From DAOUJW01 sp965218945 (GTDB taxonomy: Bacteria > Chloroflexota > Dehalococcoidia > Lucifugimonadales > UBA2985): 64,000 nucleotides of DNA. The position numbers and the translations under genes are program-made. This document shows, in pieces, positions 34,891 through 43,691 of the stretch; position 1 is the first letter of the stretch; the number at the start of each line of letters is the position of its first letter. Location: contig OZ244718.1 in assembly GCA_965218945.1 (NCBI GenBank), positions 930,001 to 994,000 on the forward strand. The letters are read 5' to 3'. The notes under the pieces are model-generated. The model had not been told where the DNA came from and did not search any database. It was given only the letters and a program-made list of their open reading frames with translations.

Positions 34891-35325
34891 ATGGCTGAGT
34901 ACATACCGTCGACAGCCGAATGGGTTCGTGAGCAGGTGGAGCTCTACGAGGGCAGCGGGGGCACAGAAGGAACGACGCTGCGCGATACCGGGTTACCCGT
35001 AATCATTGTGACGAACCGGGGAAACCGGACCGGGGCAATCCGCAAGACGCCGCTGATGCGGGTGAGGGAAGGGAACAACTATATCCTGGTGGGGTCCAGA
35101 GGCGGTGCGCCGAAGAACCCGGAATGGGTGTACAACCTCCGTGCGGACGGCAACGTAGAGATTCGGGACGAGACCGAGGTGTTCGCGATGCGGGTCCGCG
35201 AAGTTGTGGATGCGGAGGAACTGGCGCGGTTGTGGGAACTGGCAGTGGCGGCGTTTCCGCCTTACGCGGAGTATCAGAGTCGGACGGAGCGGAGAATCCC
35301 GGTGTTCCTTGCTGAGCCCGTGTGA
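34891..35325 (+). CDS. deazaflavin (F420)-type nitroreductase family protein (DDN family)
   Basis: A 144-residue split-barrel protein of the deazaflavin-dependent nitroreductase family. It opens with EYIPSTAEWVREQVELYEGSGG and has the family core GLPVIIVTNRGNRTGAIRKTPLMRVREGNNYILVGSRGGAPKNPEWVYNLRA in consecutive short motifs. Members use reduced F420, or sometimes FMN or haem, to reduce nitro compounds, quinones or unsaturated lipids. Presence of F420 chemistry is consistent with Chloroflexota or Actinomycetota. Stands alone between gene-free stretches. Confidence 0.88.
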   Translation: MAEYIPSTAEWVREQVELYEGSGGTEGTTLRDTGLPVIIVTNRGNRTGAIRKTPLMRVREGNNYILVGSRGGAPKNPEWVYNLRADGNVEIRDETEVFAMRVREVVDAEELARLWELAVAAFPPYAEYQSRTERRIPVFLAEPV

Positions 35326-35365
35326 TAGGGGATGGCTTCTTCATTATCCTCAGAAGGGATTGTTC

Positions 35366-35635
35366 ATGACAGGCGAACTGCGAAACCTGGATAGGGAAGG
35401 CTCATTCAACTTGAAAGAGTCGTTGAGCGTTGCTGTAGAGGGGGTTGAGGCGGTTCGTACGGCGTCAGGGGAGCGGTCGACGGCGGCCGGGAAGCGTCGG
35501 CGACCAAGGCCCTCTGGAGCGGTCGACAATGGCGGCAGGCCTGTCTCTCAGGCGGGGCAGGCGTCTCAACTTCACCTTGGCCCTCAGGTGGGTACAAACA
35601 CACAGGCTACCTTCAAGATGCCTCTTGGTATATAA
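35366..35635 (+). CDS. possible small hypothetical protein, 89 aa
   Basis: ATG 35366 with GAAGGGA six bases upstream. The product is basic and low in hydrophobic residues, with a run of Arg/Lys/Pro in the middle and no recognised domain. The DNA contains the 12-base sequence GGAGCGGTCGAC twice (near 35468 and 35516). It may be a chance frame; it is listed because it has a plausible ribosome site in an otherwise empty 448-base gap. Confidence 0.25.
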   Translation: MTGELRNLDREGSFNLKESLSVAVEGVEAVRTASGERSTAAGKRRRPRPSGAVDNGGRPVSQAGQASQLHLGPQVGTNTQATFKMPLGI

Positions 35636-35773
35636 ACTCAGGCAGTAGGGGTTGGGGAAATGCAAGATAGAGCACGCCCATTCTGTCCGTTGAGGTCACT
35701 GCTCAACTGGTCGATGGGAATGCAGACCCACCCCGGGCACGAGGTGAAAGCGCTTGGTCTTGGACCGTTGCTG

Positions 35774-36292
35774 TTATGCCCCGGCCCACTCGAAAGCCAG
35801 GGTGGCGTAACGCACGAAAATGCCGCCGCCAGGGGATCCCAAGGGACCGTTGACTGCCAATAGAGCGATGGTGTGTTGTTGGCCTGGGACGGCGTTGTCA
35901 GTGACCAGTACCCTTTGGGGCACGTTGAAACCCTGTATGGCTCCATGCTCCCGGTTGCATTCGCCGTCCACCCAGATCTCCCCATAGTCGTCAATGCAGG
36001 TCTCAAACTGCACTCGCACACCATTGACCGGATGCCCTTCCACCGTTTCGGGCAGAGTGGCGTTGATGCGGTACCACATGAAACTGAACCCGTGGGACAC
36101 CCGCTGGGTCAGGTCGGTGCACACCTCCCACCCGGAATCATCATAGTCCGCAAGCCGGGCAGGGCTGCCTTGCGCCTGTTCCAACAGGCCCTCGTTGGGT
36201 TGCCCCGGCACGTACCCCCGGGCGAATTTCCACTGGCCATTAACCGCCGCCTGTCCTGCGGCGCCTCCCAAGGATAGAGTTGCTCTTGGCAT
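35774..36292 (-). CDS. beta-sandwich (galactose-binding-like) domain protein
   Basis: The ATG at 36292 has AAGGAGAT five bases upstream, giving 172 residues. The pattern GQWKFARGYVPGQPNEG, ADYDDSGWEVC, FSFMWYRINATLPETVEG, RVQFETCIDDYGEIWVDG and IQGFNVPQRVLV matches the jelly-roll domain found beside SMP-30/gluconolactonase proteins and in family 2 glycoside hydrolases. Here it stands alone, without a catalytic domain or signal peptide. Predicted to bind a carbohydrate or serve as a detached accessory domain. The next features to the right are insertion sequences, so a missing neighbour could have been lost. Confidence 0.75.
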   Translation of the reverse strand: MPRATLSLGGAAGQAAVNGQWKFARGYVPGQPNEGLLEQAQGSPARLADYDDSGWEVCTDLTQRVSHGFSFMWYRINATLPETVEGHPVNGVRVQFETCIDDYGEIWVDGECNREHGAIQGFNVPQRVLVTDNAVPGQQHTIALLAVNGPLGSPGGGIFVRYATLAFEWAGA

Positions 36293-36429
36293 CCTAATCT
36301 CCTTATACCGTATATCCATTGCATTCTACAATATTCTCAGCAACCGGCGTAGGACGGGGTCTCCAAAGGCCCACTAAGAGAGAAAACCGGTCAGATACAC
36401 CACTGGGCGCTGGCTGCAGTCTAGGAGTG

Positions 36430-37965
36430 TGTCTGAGTATTGGCTGGCGGAGCATGTGGGAAGGGCGAAAGGCGGTGGTCAGTGGTGATTTTCTGCCGAT
36501 GTTTCCCCAGTTCGGAGTAATTGCGGGCCCGAGTTTCGTGTATCCTGGGTTTTCGGGAATCCGGTTGACTCATGCTTACGCAGCCAGTTTGCGCCCGTAT
36601 GTGAAGAGCTTGAGCAGGTTGTGGCCTGTGCAGATGAGCAGCCACTCGCGGTTCACTTTCTCCAGTCCCCGCAGCAGGAACTGCCGGAAGCCACGAGCCT
36701 GTTTGATCTGCCCAAACACCGGTTCCACAGTCTCCATCCGCAACGCATAGCGTTGCCGTCCCCGTTTCGTACGCAGCTTCCGGCGCATCCGGTCCCTGGG
36801 TGACAGGTTGTCTGGTATGCGTCCCCGGGGCACCGGCGGGACGACACTTCCGTGGCGGGTCTGGTCCGGAGCGACAAAGGGGTCCACCCCCAGGGCATAG
36901 AGGCCGTCAACCGCCTGGGCCGAATAGTAGCCCGCATCGGCGGAAACCTCCCGTGGCGCCTTGCCGGTGTTGCCCACGGTCTCCTGCATCATTCCCAAGG
37001 CTTGGTTCTTGTCCGAGGGCTGGTTGGTGGCACGGGCCGCAACAATCACCTGATGAGCGCTGTCCACCACCGCCTGGCAGTTGTAGGCCTGGAGGAAATC
37101 CCCGCCCCCGGGAGCAGGCATGATGCGGGATTCGGGGTCGGTGAAGTTGCGCTGGGCCTTGTCATCGGGCACTCCCGGATGACGCCTGCCTTCAGCCTCA
37201 GCCTGCTCCGCTGCCTCCCTGGCTTCCTCTTCCAGTGCCGCCTTGGCTTCTCGAATCTTCTTGAGCCGGCTCTCCCGGAAGGCCAACTCTTCGGGCAGTT
37301 CATCCCCAAGGCGGTCCCGGCCGTACCGCCGGTCTTCCTCTTCATCCACTTCCCGGGCACGCTCCAGCAACTCCGCCACCTCCGCCTCCAACTGCGCTTC
37401 CCTCTCCTTCATGCGTCCATAACTCATCGCCTTGTGTTTGGAAGCGTTGGCCTTCACCTTGGTCCCATCCAACGCCACGTGTCCCAGCTTCACCAGGCCC
37501 GTCCGCCGGCACAACTCCAGCACCTCAACGAACAGACCCGACAGCGCCTCCAGGTGGTCCCGCCGAAAGTCGGAGATGGTGCGGAAGTCCGGCGTGTTGT
37601 TCGCCGCAAGCACCCGGAACGCGATGTCCTCGTGGAGACGCCGGGCGATGCGCCGTGAGGAGGCCACTCCGATGCAGTAACCGTACAGCAACACCTTGAC
37701 CAGCATCCTGGGATGGTAGAGAGAGGACCGCCACGCCCCTCCCTCTGATACCGGGCCATGATGACCGACAGGTCCAACTCCTCTACCACATCGGAGATGA
37801 AGTACGCCATGTGCTCCGGTGGCAGCCACTCCTGAAGCGCCGCCGGCAGCAGTATTTGCTGTTCCGGGTCGTACGGTCGGTAGGTCTTGCTCATCTGCTA
37901 CTCCCTGTCTTAGTCTCTCCTACCATCTTACTCTCTATTCCGCCCTATATGGCTTTTCTCGGACA
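36430..37965 (-). mobile_element. IS1182-like insertion sequence 1 (decayed)
   Basis: Ends are placed at short matching termini: TGTCTGAG at 36430-36437 and its near-complement CTCGGACA at 37958-37965. CTAG occurs three bases outside the left end and five bases outside the right end. The element carries one frameshifted leftward transposase gene. Its right end lies directly against the left inverted repeat of insertion sequence 2. The boundaries rest on only eight to ten bases per end and are tentative. Confidence 0.5.
36576..37894 (-). pseudogene. IS1182-family transposase, frameshifted
   Basis: Two frames together give a full IS1182-type transposase. The N-terminal part runs from ATG 37894 (MSKTYRPYDPEQQILLP...DLSVIMARYQREGRGG), then the frame must shift back by one (or two bases were gained) at the AGAGAGAG run 37718-37725 to continue as YHPRMLVKVLLYGY...SDFRRDHLEAL. 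A complete catalytic half follows with LDGTKVKANASKHKA, a long charged coiled coil, and DPESRIMP...YNCQAVVDSAHQVIVAA, ending in PVFGQIKQARGFRQFLLRG. The shift at a CT dinucleotide run suggests slippage inactivated the gene; programmed frameshifting is less likely. Confidence 0.8.
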
Positions 37966-39843
37966 GGAATCTAGAAATCTGGCCGGAAAGTGGCGTCAGG
38001 CAGGTAAGCGGGTATACTTGAGTGAAACAAGTATAACGGGGGCTGAGAATGCTGGGAGAGCGGTCGGACCAGAGAGGTCTTTGGGAAGCGGATAGTTTGT
38101 ATTTGGACCACGTGGGGCGTGATAGCTTCTACGGTATATTGGCCTCGTTGCGGGGCCAGTTGTTTCGAGACTGCGATTTCGCCGTGCTGTACTGCGCCGA
38201 CAACGGGCGGGACAGCGTACCGCCCAGCCTGCTGGCTACCGTTTTGCTGCTACAGGCTCATGATCGGGTGAGCGACGCCAAGGCGAGGGCGGACTTTGAC
38301 CTCCGCTGGAAGAGCCTGCCCTCGGCCACGACCGGGGGTAGCCCTGGGGATCGAGGTGGAGGATAGGCCCTTCGCCAAGAGTACGCTGTAAGTGTTTCGT
38401 GCGGGGTTGATACTGCACGACAAAGTGCGGGAGGTATTCGAGCGTAGTCTGAAATTGGCGCGTGAATCAGGATACCTGAAGGGGAAACGCATGAAGGTGG
38501 CCTTGGACACGACCAACATCCTCGGCCGCGGCGCTGTGAAGGACACCTACAATCTGCTGTCAGACGGGATCGTCCGGCTGGTGCGAGCGCTGGCGCAGCT
38601 AAGGGGAATCAGCGTTGGGGAATGGGCGAAGAGCCAGGGATACGCGCGGTACCTGGCCTCCAGCGTCAAGGGAGAGGCGGCCATAGACTGGGCCGACCGG
38701 CAGGCCCGTGCAGCGCTGTTAGCTGGGATTGTGGAAGACGCGGACCGGCTGTTGGAGTTATCGCGGCAGGCGCAAGGGGAATTGGCAGAAGACAGCGCTG
38801 AGCGTCAGCGGATTGCGGCCGCGTCGGAACTGCTGGGCCAGTTGCTGCTACAGGACGTGGAACGGACTGAAGGCGGAGCGGACTTGAGGGATGGGGTGAG
38901 CCGGGACCGCATCTTGTCGGTGCATGACCCGGAGATGCGCCACGGCCACAAGAGCAGCAGCCGACGGTTCGATGGACACAAGGCAGCGGTGGCGGTGGAC
39001 ACCGACTCTCAGTTGATCACTGCGGTGGACGTATTGCCCGGCAATGCTGCGGACAATCTGGGCGCGCTGGAACTGGTGGAACAGAGCGAAGCGAGCGCTG
39101 GGATACCGGTGGAGGAGGCCATGGGTGATGCTGCGTACGGGGGTGGCGATACTCGCCAGGCCTTCGCCGATGCGGGACGCAGGCTGGTGGCCAAGACGCC
39201 AGGGCGTCCCAACCGGACTCATTTTCCCAAGGACGACTTCCGGATTGACTTGGAGTCGGGCTCCTGCACCTGTCCGGCGGGGAATGTCACCCGAACCATG
39301 CTGCCAACGAGGAAACGGAACAGCCACTTGGATCGGACCTATAGGTTCTTCCGATTCGATGCGGCGGTTTGTGGAGCGTGCCCGCTGCGGCCCCAGTGCG
39401 TTGCGGCGGGACCGGGCACAGGCCGGACGGTGCGGCTGCATCCCCAGGAAACGCTATTGCAGCAGGCCCACGCCTTACAGCAGAGTGAGACCTTTACCGG
39501 ATACCGTAGACGCCGTGTGGTCGTTGAGCATCGGTTGGCGCGGCTGGTCCAGCTCGGAATCCGCCAGTCCCGCTACTTCGGACGCGCCAAGACACTGTTC
39601 CAGCTGTACCTGGCGGCCACAGTCGCTAATCTCACCCTGGTGGCCGCCAAAGCCGGCATGACCGGTGAAACCGGCTTCGGTCCCAGTTCCGACAGCGTCC
39701 TGGTCACTGGCATCGTTAACTCCGCCGCCAATACCGGCGCCGCGTGGCTCAGGCAAATTTGAACACTCACTTTGCTCGCGTCGGTCTTACTGCCACATTA
39801 TCCCGTCGCAACAAGGGGTTTCCGTCCGAGTTTCTAGGATTCC
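37966..39843 (+). mobile_element. IS1182-like insertion sequence 2 (decayed)
   Basis: Terminal inverted repeats of about 24 bases: left 37966-37989 (GGAATCTAGAAATC... to GGAAA) and right 39819-39843, whose complement begins GGAATCCTAGAAACTC and ends GGAAA. About 19 of 24 positions match. One rightward transposase gene fills the element; it is interrupted. No target-site duplication could be recognised, and the left end abuts insertion sequence 1. Confidence 0.7.
38049..39762 (+). pseudogene. IS1182-family transposase with 25-bp insertion and nonsense codon
   Basis: The first part (38049-38312) encodes the usual N-terminus (YLDHVGRDSFYGILASLRG...ARADFDLRWK). A 25-base segment (38313-38337) then breaks the frame. 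Immediately after it the expected VALGIEVEDRPFAKSTL resumes, only to meet a TAA (38389-38391) where relatives have a Gln-like codon. The rest, to 39762, is an intact catalytic part: ALDTTNILGRGAVKDTY, DPEMRHGHKSSSRRFDGHKA, GDAAYGGGDT, a Cys cluster CGACPLRPQC, and VEHRLARLVQLGIRQSRYFGRAK. Two lesions so close together mark it as inactive. Confidence 0.85.
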
Positions 39844-39970
39844 AAGTGGAAACGCCTTCTACCGTACCCAATCCGACTGTCCATGAGCGCCTCAGTTCAC
39901 GTGTCTAATGTGTACTGCGAATGTTCAATGGTACACACGGACGGTTGCCTTCTCTCCAACGCATTAGAAT

Positions 39971-40006
39971 TTGCTGACTTACGTCTGCTCATATTGTAGG
40001 ATATCC
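39971..40006 (+). promoter_or_regulatory. conserved upstream block of the second DUF5679-like gene
   Basis: TTGCTGACTTA (39971-39981) and CTCATATTGTAGGATA (39988-40003) match the block at 26720-26755 with identical spacing. It is a probable promoter or regulator site shared by the two paralogues. Confidence 0.5.
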
Positions 40007-40034
40007 GCCAATATTTTCGAGATGGAGGAATCCC

Positions 40035-40178
40035 ATGGAAGCGTATTGTGTGAAGTGCCATACCAAGAAGTATATGAGCAACGCCCAGGCTATTACGATG
40101 AAAAACGGCCGCCCGGCGACCCAGGGCGTATGCCCGGCCTGTTCCACGAAGATGTTCCGGGCCGGCAAAGCCGCGTAG
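40035..40178 (+). CDS. 47-residue zinc-ribbon protein, DUF5679-like (paralogue 2)
   Basis: ATG 40035 with GGAGG six bases upstream. The product starts MEAYCVKCHTKKYM, continues with NGRPATQG and ends CPACSTKMFRAGKAA; two Cys-x-x-Cys pairs form one zinc ribbon. It is very close to the TTG-started paralogue at 26784, including the upstream block. It is the last chromosomal gene before the integrated conjugative element, so its 3' flank is a candidate integration neighbourhood. Confidence 0.88.
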   Translation: MEAYCVKCHTKKYMSNAQAITMKNGRPATQGVCPACSTKMFRAGKAA

Positions 40179-40300
40179 TGCGGCGAGTCAGGGCCGCCAC
40201 GGCGGTCTCCGGCTCTGCCATTGATACGTTAAGCTGCAAATGGCGTCAAGAGGATATACAGCGTCAGAAAGAACCTCAGCGTGAAAGTTCTTGATTTTGT

Positions 40301-41896
40301 CTAGGTTGGTGGACTACCGTTTACGGAAGATACCACCGAGCCGTTCAGCGGTATCTCCTGTACTTTTTTTCCCGGAATCAAGCTATCGTCGGGCATCGGA
40401 ACGGTGTAGCGGACTACGGCGTTGTCGGGCAGAAGCTCGATCTCCTTCACGAAGGTCTCGATGAAGGCCCTGCGCTCCGTCAACTCGCTCTTTTGCAGGA
40501 ACCTGCTCATGTCCTTGGCGTAGGCCGTGATGGTCTTCACGTCATCGAGGACCGCCCTGCGCTGGGCCAGGATTGCCCTCGCCCCCTCAGCAGCGGACTC
40601 AAGGCGCTCCTGACGCTCCTTGTGGTCTCTGATGCGATGGGCGAAGTCGGCCATGTTGAACTCGGTCGTCGTCTCCACGAGGTCGTAGAGCCGGTCGAGT
40701 CTGCCCCTCACGTCGGCAAGCTCCTTCTCGATGGTCTCCAGCCGCTTGCGCTCGTCGCCTGCCACGTCGTCCATCTGCTCGTCCACGACATTGACCAGGC
40801 TCCGAATGTTGCCCTCGGTCAGGATGTTGGAGCGAATCAGGCCGACGACCAGCTCCTCGAACTGCCGGGCGTCCACCCTGGGCGAGTCGCAGGACCCGGG
40901 CGCGCGCTTCACGAAGGAGTGGCAGACGTAGTAGGGGAACGTGCCCCTGCTGGAGTAGCGGCCCGACAGCGCCCTCTTGCACCTGTAGCACTTGACCAGG
41001 CCGCTCAGCAGGAAGGTGCTTCCGACTCTGCGGGGGTGGGAGACCTTGGGGGCGCGGGAGCGCAGTATCCTGTTCACCCGGTCGAACTGGGCCTTGGCGA
41101 CGGTGGCGGGGAACGCCTTGTCCACCCGCACCGGGTCGGCCCCGTCCTTGGCGTTGTTGCCCCAGACGAGGGTGCCCAAGTACGCCTCGTTTCTGAGGAT
41201 GTTGTGGACGGTGGGCTTGTTCCAGAGCTTACCCCTGGGGCTGGCGATCCCCTCGTCGTTGAGGATGCGGACGATCTTCATCATCCCCTTGCGGGTCTCG
41301 GCCAGGTCGAAGATGCGTTTGACGATGCCGGTCGTTTCGGGGTCCGGTTCCAGGGCGGGCCTCTCCTTGGGGCCGTCCAGCACCTTGACCTTCCTGTAGC
41401 CGTAGGGGGCCATGGGAGCGACCCAGAAGCCGCGGGATGCGGCCTCCCTCATACCCCGCAAGACCTCCATCGCCAGATTCTCACTGTAGTACTCGTCGAT
41501 GGTCTCGATGATACCCTCCATCAGCTTTCCCGTGGGACTGTCGTCGGCGTGCTCCGTGATGGAGACCACGCGGAGGCCCCTGCGCCTGAGCATGGACTTC
41601 AGGACGACGGCGTGCTCACGCTTGCGGGTGAAGCGGGAAAACTTCCAGACCAATATCTCCTTGAAGGGTGTGTCGGTCCTCTTGGCCTCGTCCAGCATCT
41701 TCTGGAAATCGGGGCGGGTTGTACTACGTCCGCTCTCCGCCTCGTCCACGTACTCCCGGACGACCTCGTAGTCGTTCTTGTCGGCGTAGTCCCTGAGCGC
41801 CCTCAGCTGGGCGGACACGGACAGGTCCACGTCCTGGCGGTCGCTGGAGACCCTGGCGTAGAGGGCTGCCGGTGTGCGGTCGTTTCGTTCACTCAT
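40301..41896 (-). CDS. large serine recombinase (site-specific integrase)
   Basis: A 531-residue large serine recombinase. The resolvase domain is at residues 1-150 with the catalytic Ser17 in ALYARVSSDRQ and the Arg-rich WKFSRFTRKREH. A recombinase domain follows at ~170-290 (GYRKVKV...ILNDEGIASPRGKLWNKPTVHNILRNEAYLG in parts). A zinc ribbon has CYRCKRALSG, YVCHS and GSCDSP (~310-355), then a coiled coil to ~460. It integrates and, with a directionality factor, excises DNA between att sites. It overlaps the ribbon-helix-helix gene by 8 bases and lies at the left edge of the G+C-rich element, so it is the element's own integrase. Confidence 0.95.
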   Translation of the reverse strand: MSERNDRTPAALYARVSSDRQDVDLSVSAQLRALRDYADKNDYEVVREYVDEAESGRSTTRPDFQKMLDEAKRTDTPFKEILVWKFSRFTRKREHAVVLKSMLRRRGLRVVSITEHADDSPTGKLMEGIIETIDEYYSENLAMEVLRGMREAASRGFWVAPMAPYGYRKVKVLDGPKERPALEPDPETTGIVKRIFDLAETRKGMMKIVRILNDEGIASPRGKLWNKPTVHNILRNEAYLGTLVWGNNAKDGADPVRVDKAFPATVAKAQFDRVNRILRSRAPKVSHPRRVGSTFLLSGLVKCYRCKRALSGRYSSRGTFPYYVCHSFVKRAPGSCDSPRVDARQFEELVVGLIRSNILTEGNIRSLVNVVDEQMDDVAGDERKRLETIEKELADVRGRLDRLYDLVETTTEFNMADFAHRIRDHKERQERLESAAEGARAILAQRRAVLDDVKTITAYAKDMSRFLQKSELTERRAFIETFVKEIELLPDNAVVRYTVPMPDDSLIPGKKVQEIPLNGSVVSSVNGSPPT

Positions 41897-42110
41897 CTGT
41901 TGCTCCTCCCTGTTGCTTCCTGCTGGTTCGGCGCGAGCGCCGCATCTGCGTCCTCTCCTGTCTGCGCCACTCCCTCTCCTCCAGGTAGAGGCGGAATGCC
42001 TCGCGCAGAAGCTCGCTCAGCGTGCGGCCGTCCTCTCTGACCGCCTGCCTGAGCTGGTCGTCCATCTCGGGCGGCAGTGAGAAGGTGACGGTCCTTCGTT
42101 TCTTCGGCAT
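41889..42110 (-). CDS. ribbon-helix-helix (CopG-like) DNA-binding protein
   Basis: A 73-residue protein from ATG 42110. The ribbon is KRRTVTFSLPPEMDDQLRQA and the two helices are REDGRTLSELLREAFRLYLEE, the classic RHH fold. A basic Arg-rich tail follows. It overlaps the serine recombinase start by 8 bases and is transcribed first, so it probably represses the operon or helps recombination directionality. Confidence 0.85.
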   Translation of the reverse strand: MPKKRRTVTFSLPPEMDDQLRQAVREDGRTLSELLREAFRLYLEEREWRRQERTQMRRSRRTSRKQQGGATDE

Positions 42111-42255
42111 GTTTTTTTGCCCTTCGATGTCGCACAGTGTCTTACCCTTATCATGGACGAATCGGGCCGCCGTTGTCAATGGCCGCGCCACTATAACCGG
42201 CGCTCTGAATGGAGTAAAATGGGGCGGTAGACACTGAGAAGGAGAGGCTCTCCCT

Positions 42256-42612
42256 ATGGGGACTTTCAGGTGCCCTCTGCGCATCTCCAGCATGGACGGG
42301 CAGCAGGAGCGGGAGGTAGAGGCGACGGTGGACACCGGGGCCGCCTACACGACCTTGCCCGGCAGCCTTCTGCGCGAGCTGGGGATCGAGCCGATGGACA
42401 AGGGCGTCTTCCTGCTCGCCGACGGTCGCCGGGTGGAGATGGACATTGGGAGAGCTTGGGCGACGGTCAACAGCTCCAGCGAGGTCACTCTCGTCGTGTT
42501 CGGAGAGGACGACGCACCGGCTCTGCTGGGAGCCTACACCCTGGAGGGGTTGAGGCTGGCTGTGGACCCCATTGCACAGCGACTTGTTCCCACCCATCTC
42601 ATCATGTACTAG
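42256..42612 (+). CDS. retropepsin-like aspartyl protease domain protein
   Basis: A 118-residue single-domain protein with the clan AA signature VDTGAAYTTLP at residues 25-35 (catalytic Asp-Thr-Gly). It continues with LADGRRVEMDIGRAWATV and the flap-like GAYTLEGLRLAVDP typical of bacterial retropepsin-like proteins. Such proteins must dimerise to form one active site. AGAAGGAGAGG precedes the ATG. It is divergent from the RHH/integrase operon, sharing a 145-base promoter region. Predicted cytoplasmic, substrate unknown. Confidence 0.82.
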   Translation: MGTFRCPLRISSMDGQQEREVEATVDTGAAYTTLPGSLLRELGIEPMDKGVFLLADGRRVEMDIGRAWATVNSSSEVTLVVFGEDDAPALLGAYTLEGLRLAVDPIAQRLVPTHLIMY

Positions 42613-42669
42613 AACGCGCCACACTCGCTGCGCACCTTCTTCCGGCACCGGACCGCCTGCACCCCCCGC

Positions 42670-42906
42670 TTACACTCCACGCTGACCCTCTTCCTCGCCG
42701 CCGTCCTCCCCGGTTTCTGCTCGATGCGATGCGGACGCCCGCTCCTCCATGTAGGAGCGGATGGCGACGCGGGCCAGGATGCGCAGGCCCTTCAGGACCG
42801 CCCTGCGATGTTCCGGCGTGTAGGACGGCATGGAGCGTTCCAGGGCGTCTTCAAGCTCCTGCTCTCCGGGCCTCTTTCGTCCGTTGTTTCTTCTGGGCTC
42901 TTTCAT
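42670..42906 (-). CDS. small hypothetical protein, 78 aa
   Basis: From ATG 42906 (no clear ribosome site). The product is charged, with one predicted helical core EDALERSMPSYTPEHRRAVLKGLRILARVAIRSYMEE and an acidic Glu/Gly tail. No domain recognised. It lies at the 3' end of the leftward transfer operon, convergent with the protease gene. Possible DNA- or protein-binding helix; the start is uncertain and the frame stays open further upstream (TTG 42957). Confidence 0.5.
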   Translation of the reverse strand: MKEPRRNNGRKRPGEQELEDALERSMPSYTPEHRRAVLKGLRILARVAIRSYMEERASASHRAETGEDGGEEEGQRGV

Positions 42907-43077
42907 GGTGCGTGGTCGCAGCGGCGAATCGGTCGGGCCGCTGGCCTCTCGTTGCAAGTTGTGTGGCCGGGGGGCCGCCGGCGCCGACGGAAGGGGCGAG
43001 CGCCTGCGGCCTCCAAGCCGGTTCAGGCCCCGCCGTACCGCCGATGCGCGCCCTGCGCCCGGCGGGGCCGCGCGTGT

Positions 43078-43404
43078 CTAGCTCTCCTCCTCGAAGAGGG
43101 TCATCTGGATGCCCTCGCCCAGGATGACCGGCAGGCCGCCGGGTATCCGGAACGCGAAGCGGCAGATGGAGAGCATTGCTCCGCCGCAGGGCTCGACGCC
43201 CTTCCTGCGCCACATGCGCAGCTGCTTGGGGTCCACGCCGAGGGCCTTGGCGAAGCCGCGCCACGAGAGGCTGCTGAGCTCCTTGAGCTGGTCGAGGCGC
43301 TCACCGAAGTCCTCGGGCAGCACGCCGCCGTCCAGGGGTTCGGTCCCATCGGCTGCGGGGTTGTCGTGCCCGTCGAAACGGGTCGGGTCGTTACTGTTGT
43401 TCAT
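43078..43404 (-). CDS. helix-turn-helix protein, 108 aa
   Basis: The region SSLSWRGFAKALGVDPKQLRMWRRKGVEPCGGAMLSICRFA is a compact helix-turn-helix that matches Xre/MerR-like recognition helices. The N-terminus is acidic and the end is short (MTLFEEES). Its start overlaps the end of the upstream HTH gene by 14 bases. It is a likely regulator of the element; target unknown. Confidence 0.75.
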   Translation of the reverse strand: MNNSNDPTRFDGHDNPAADGTEPLDGGVLPEDFGERLDQLKELSSLSWRGFAKALGVDPKQLRMWRRKGVEPCGGAMLSICRFAFRIPGGLPVILGEGIQMTLFEEES

Positions 43405-43672
43405 CGCTATCCTCCAGTCTGAAAAGGTCTTCGAACTCGGTCAGTTCCAGGGCCTTGAGCATCCGGCGGCGGATGCGACCGGAGGGGGAGCGCCCCGTGT
43501 TGACCAGCTTCGACACGTAGCCGGGGCTTATCCCGATCTCCCGGGCGAGCCAGTTCTGGGAGCGGTTCAGCACAGCGAGCCGCCTCCAGAGGGCCGCCAC
43601 GTCGAGCTGGACAACGGTCCGTCCTCCGCGCCTCCGGGGGCCTTTCCGCTTATGGGTGTCTGGTGATGGCAT
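43391..43672 (-). CDS. Xre-type helix-turn-helix protein, 93 aa
   Basis: The core VAALWRRLAVLNRSQNWLAREIGISPGYVSKLVNTGRSPSGRIRRRMLKAL in parts shows a standard Xre HTH (helix 2 SQNWLAREIGI, recognition helix SPGYVSKLVN). The N-terminus is Lys/Arg rich. It lies 19 bases after the replication-relaxation-like gene and overlaps the next HTH gene, so it belongs to the end of the transfer operon. Predicted transcriptional regulator. Confidence 0.85.
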   Translation of the reverse strand: MPSPDTHKRKGPRRRGGRTVVQLDVAALWRRLAVLNRSQNWLAREIGISPGYVSKLVNTGRSPSGRIRRRMLKALELTEFEDLFRLEDSDEQQ

Positions 43673-43691
43673 AGGTATCCGTCCTCGTCGT

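Noticed and set aside
40179..40300. attL attachment core next to the integrase gene
   Set aside because: The right end of the element is not in the window, so no matching core sequence could be identified.
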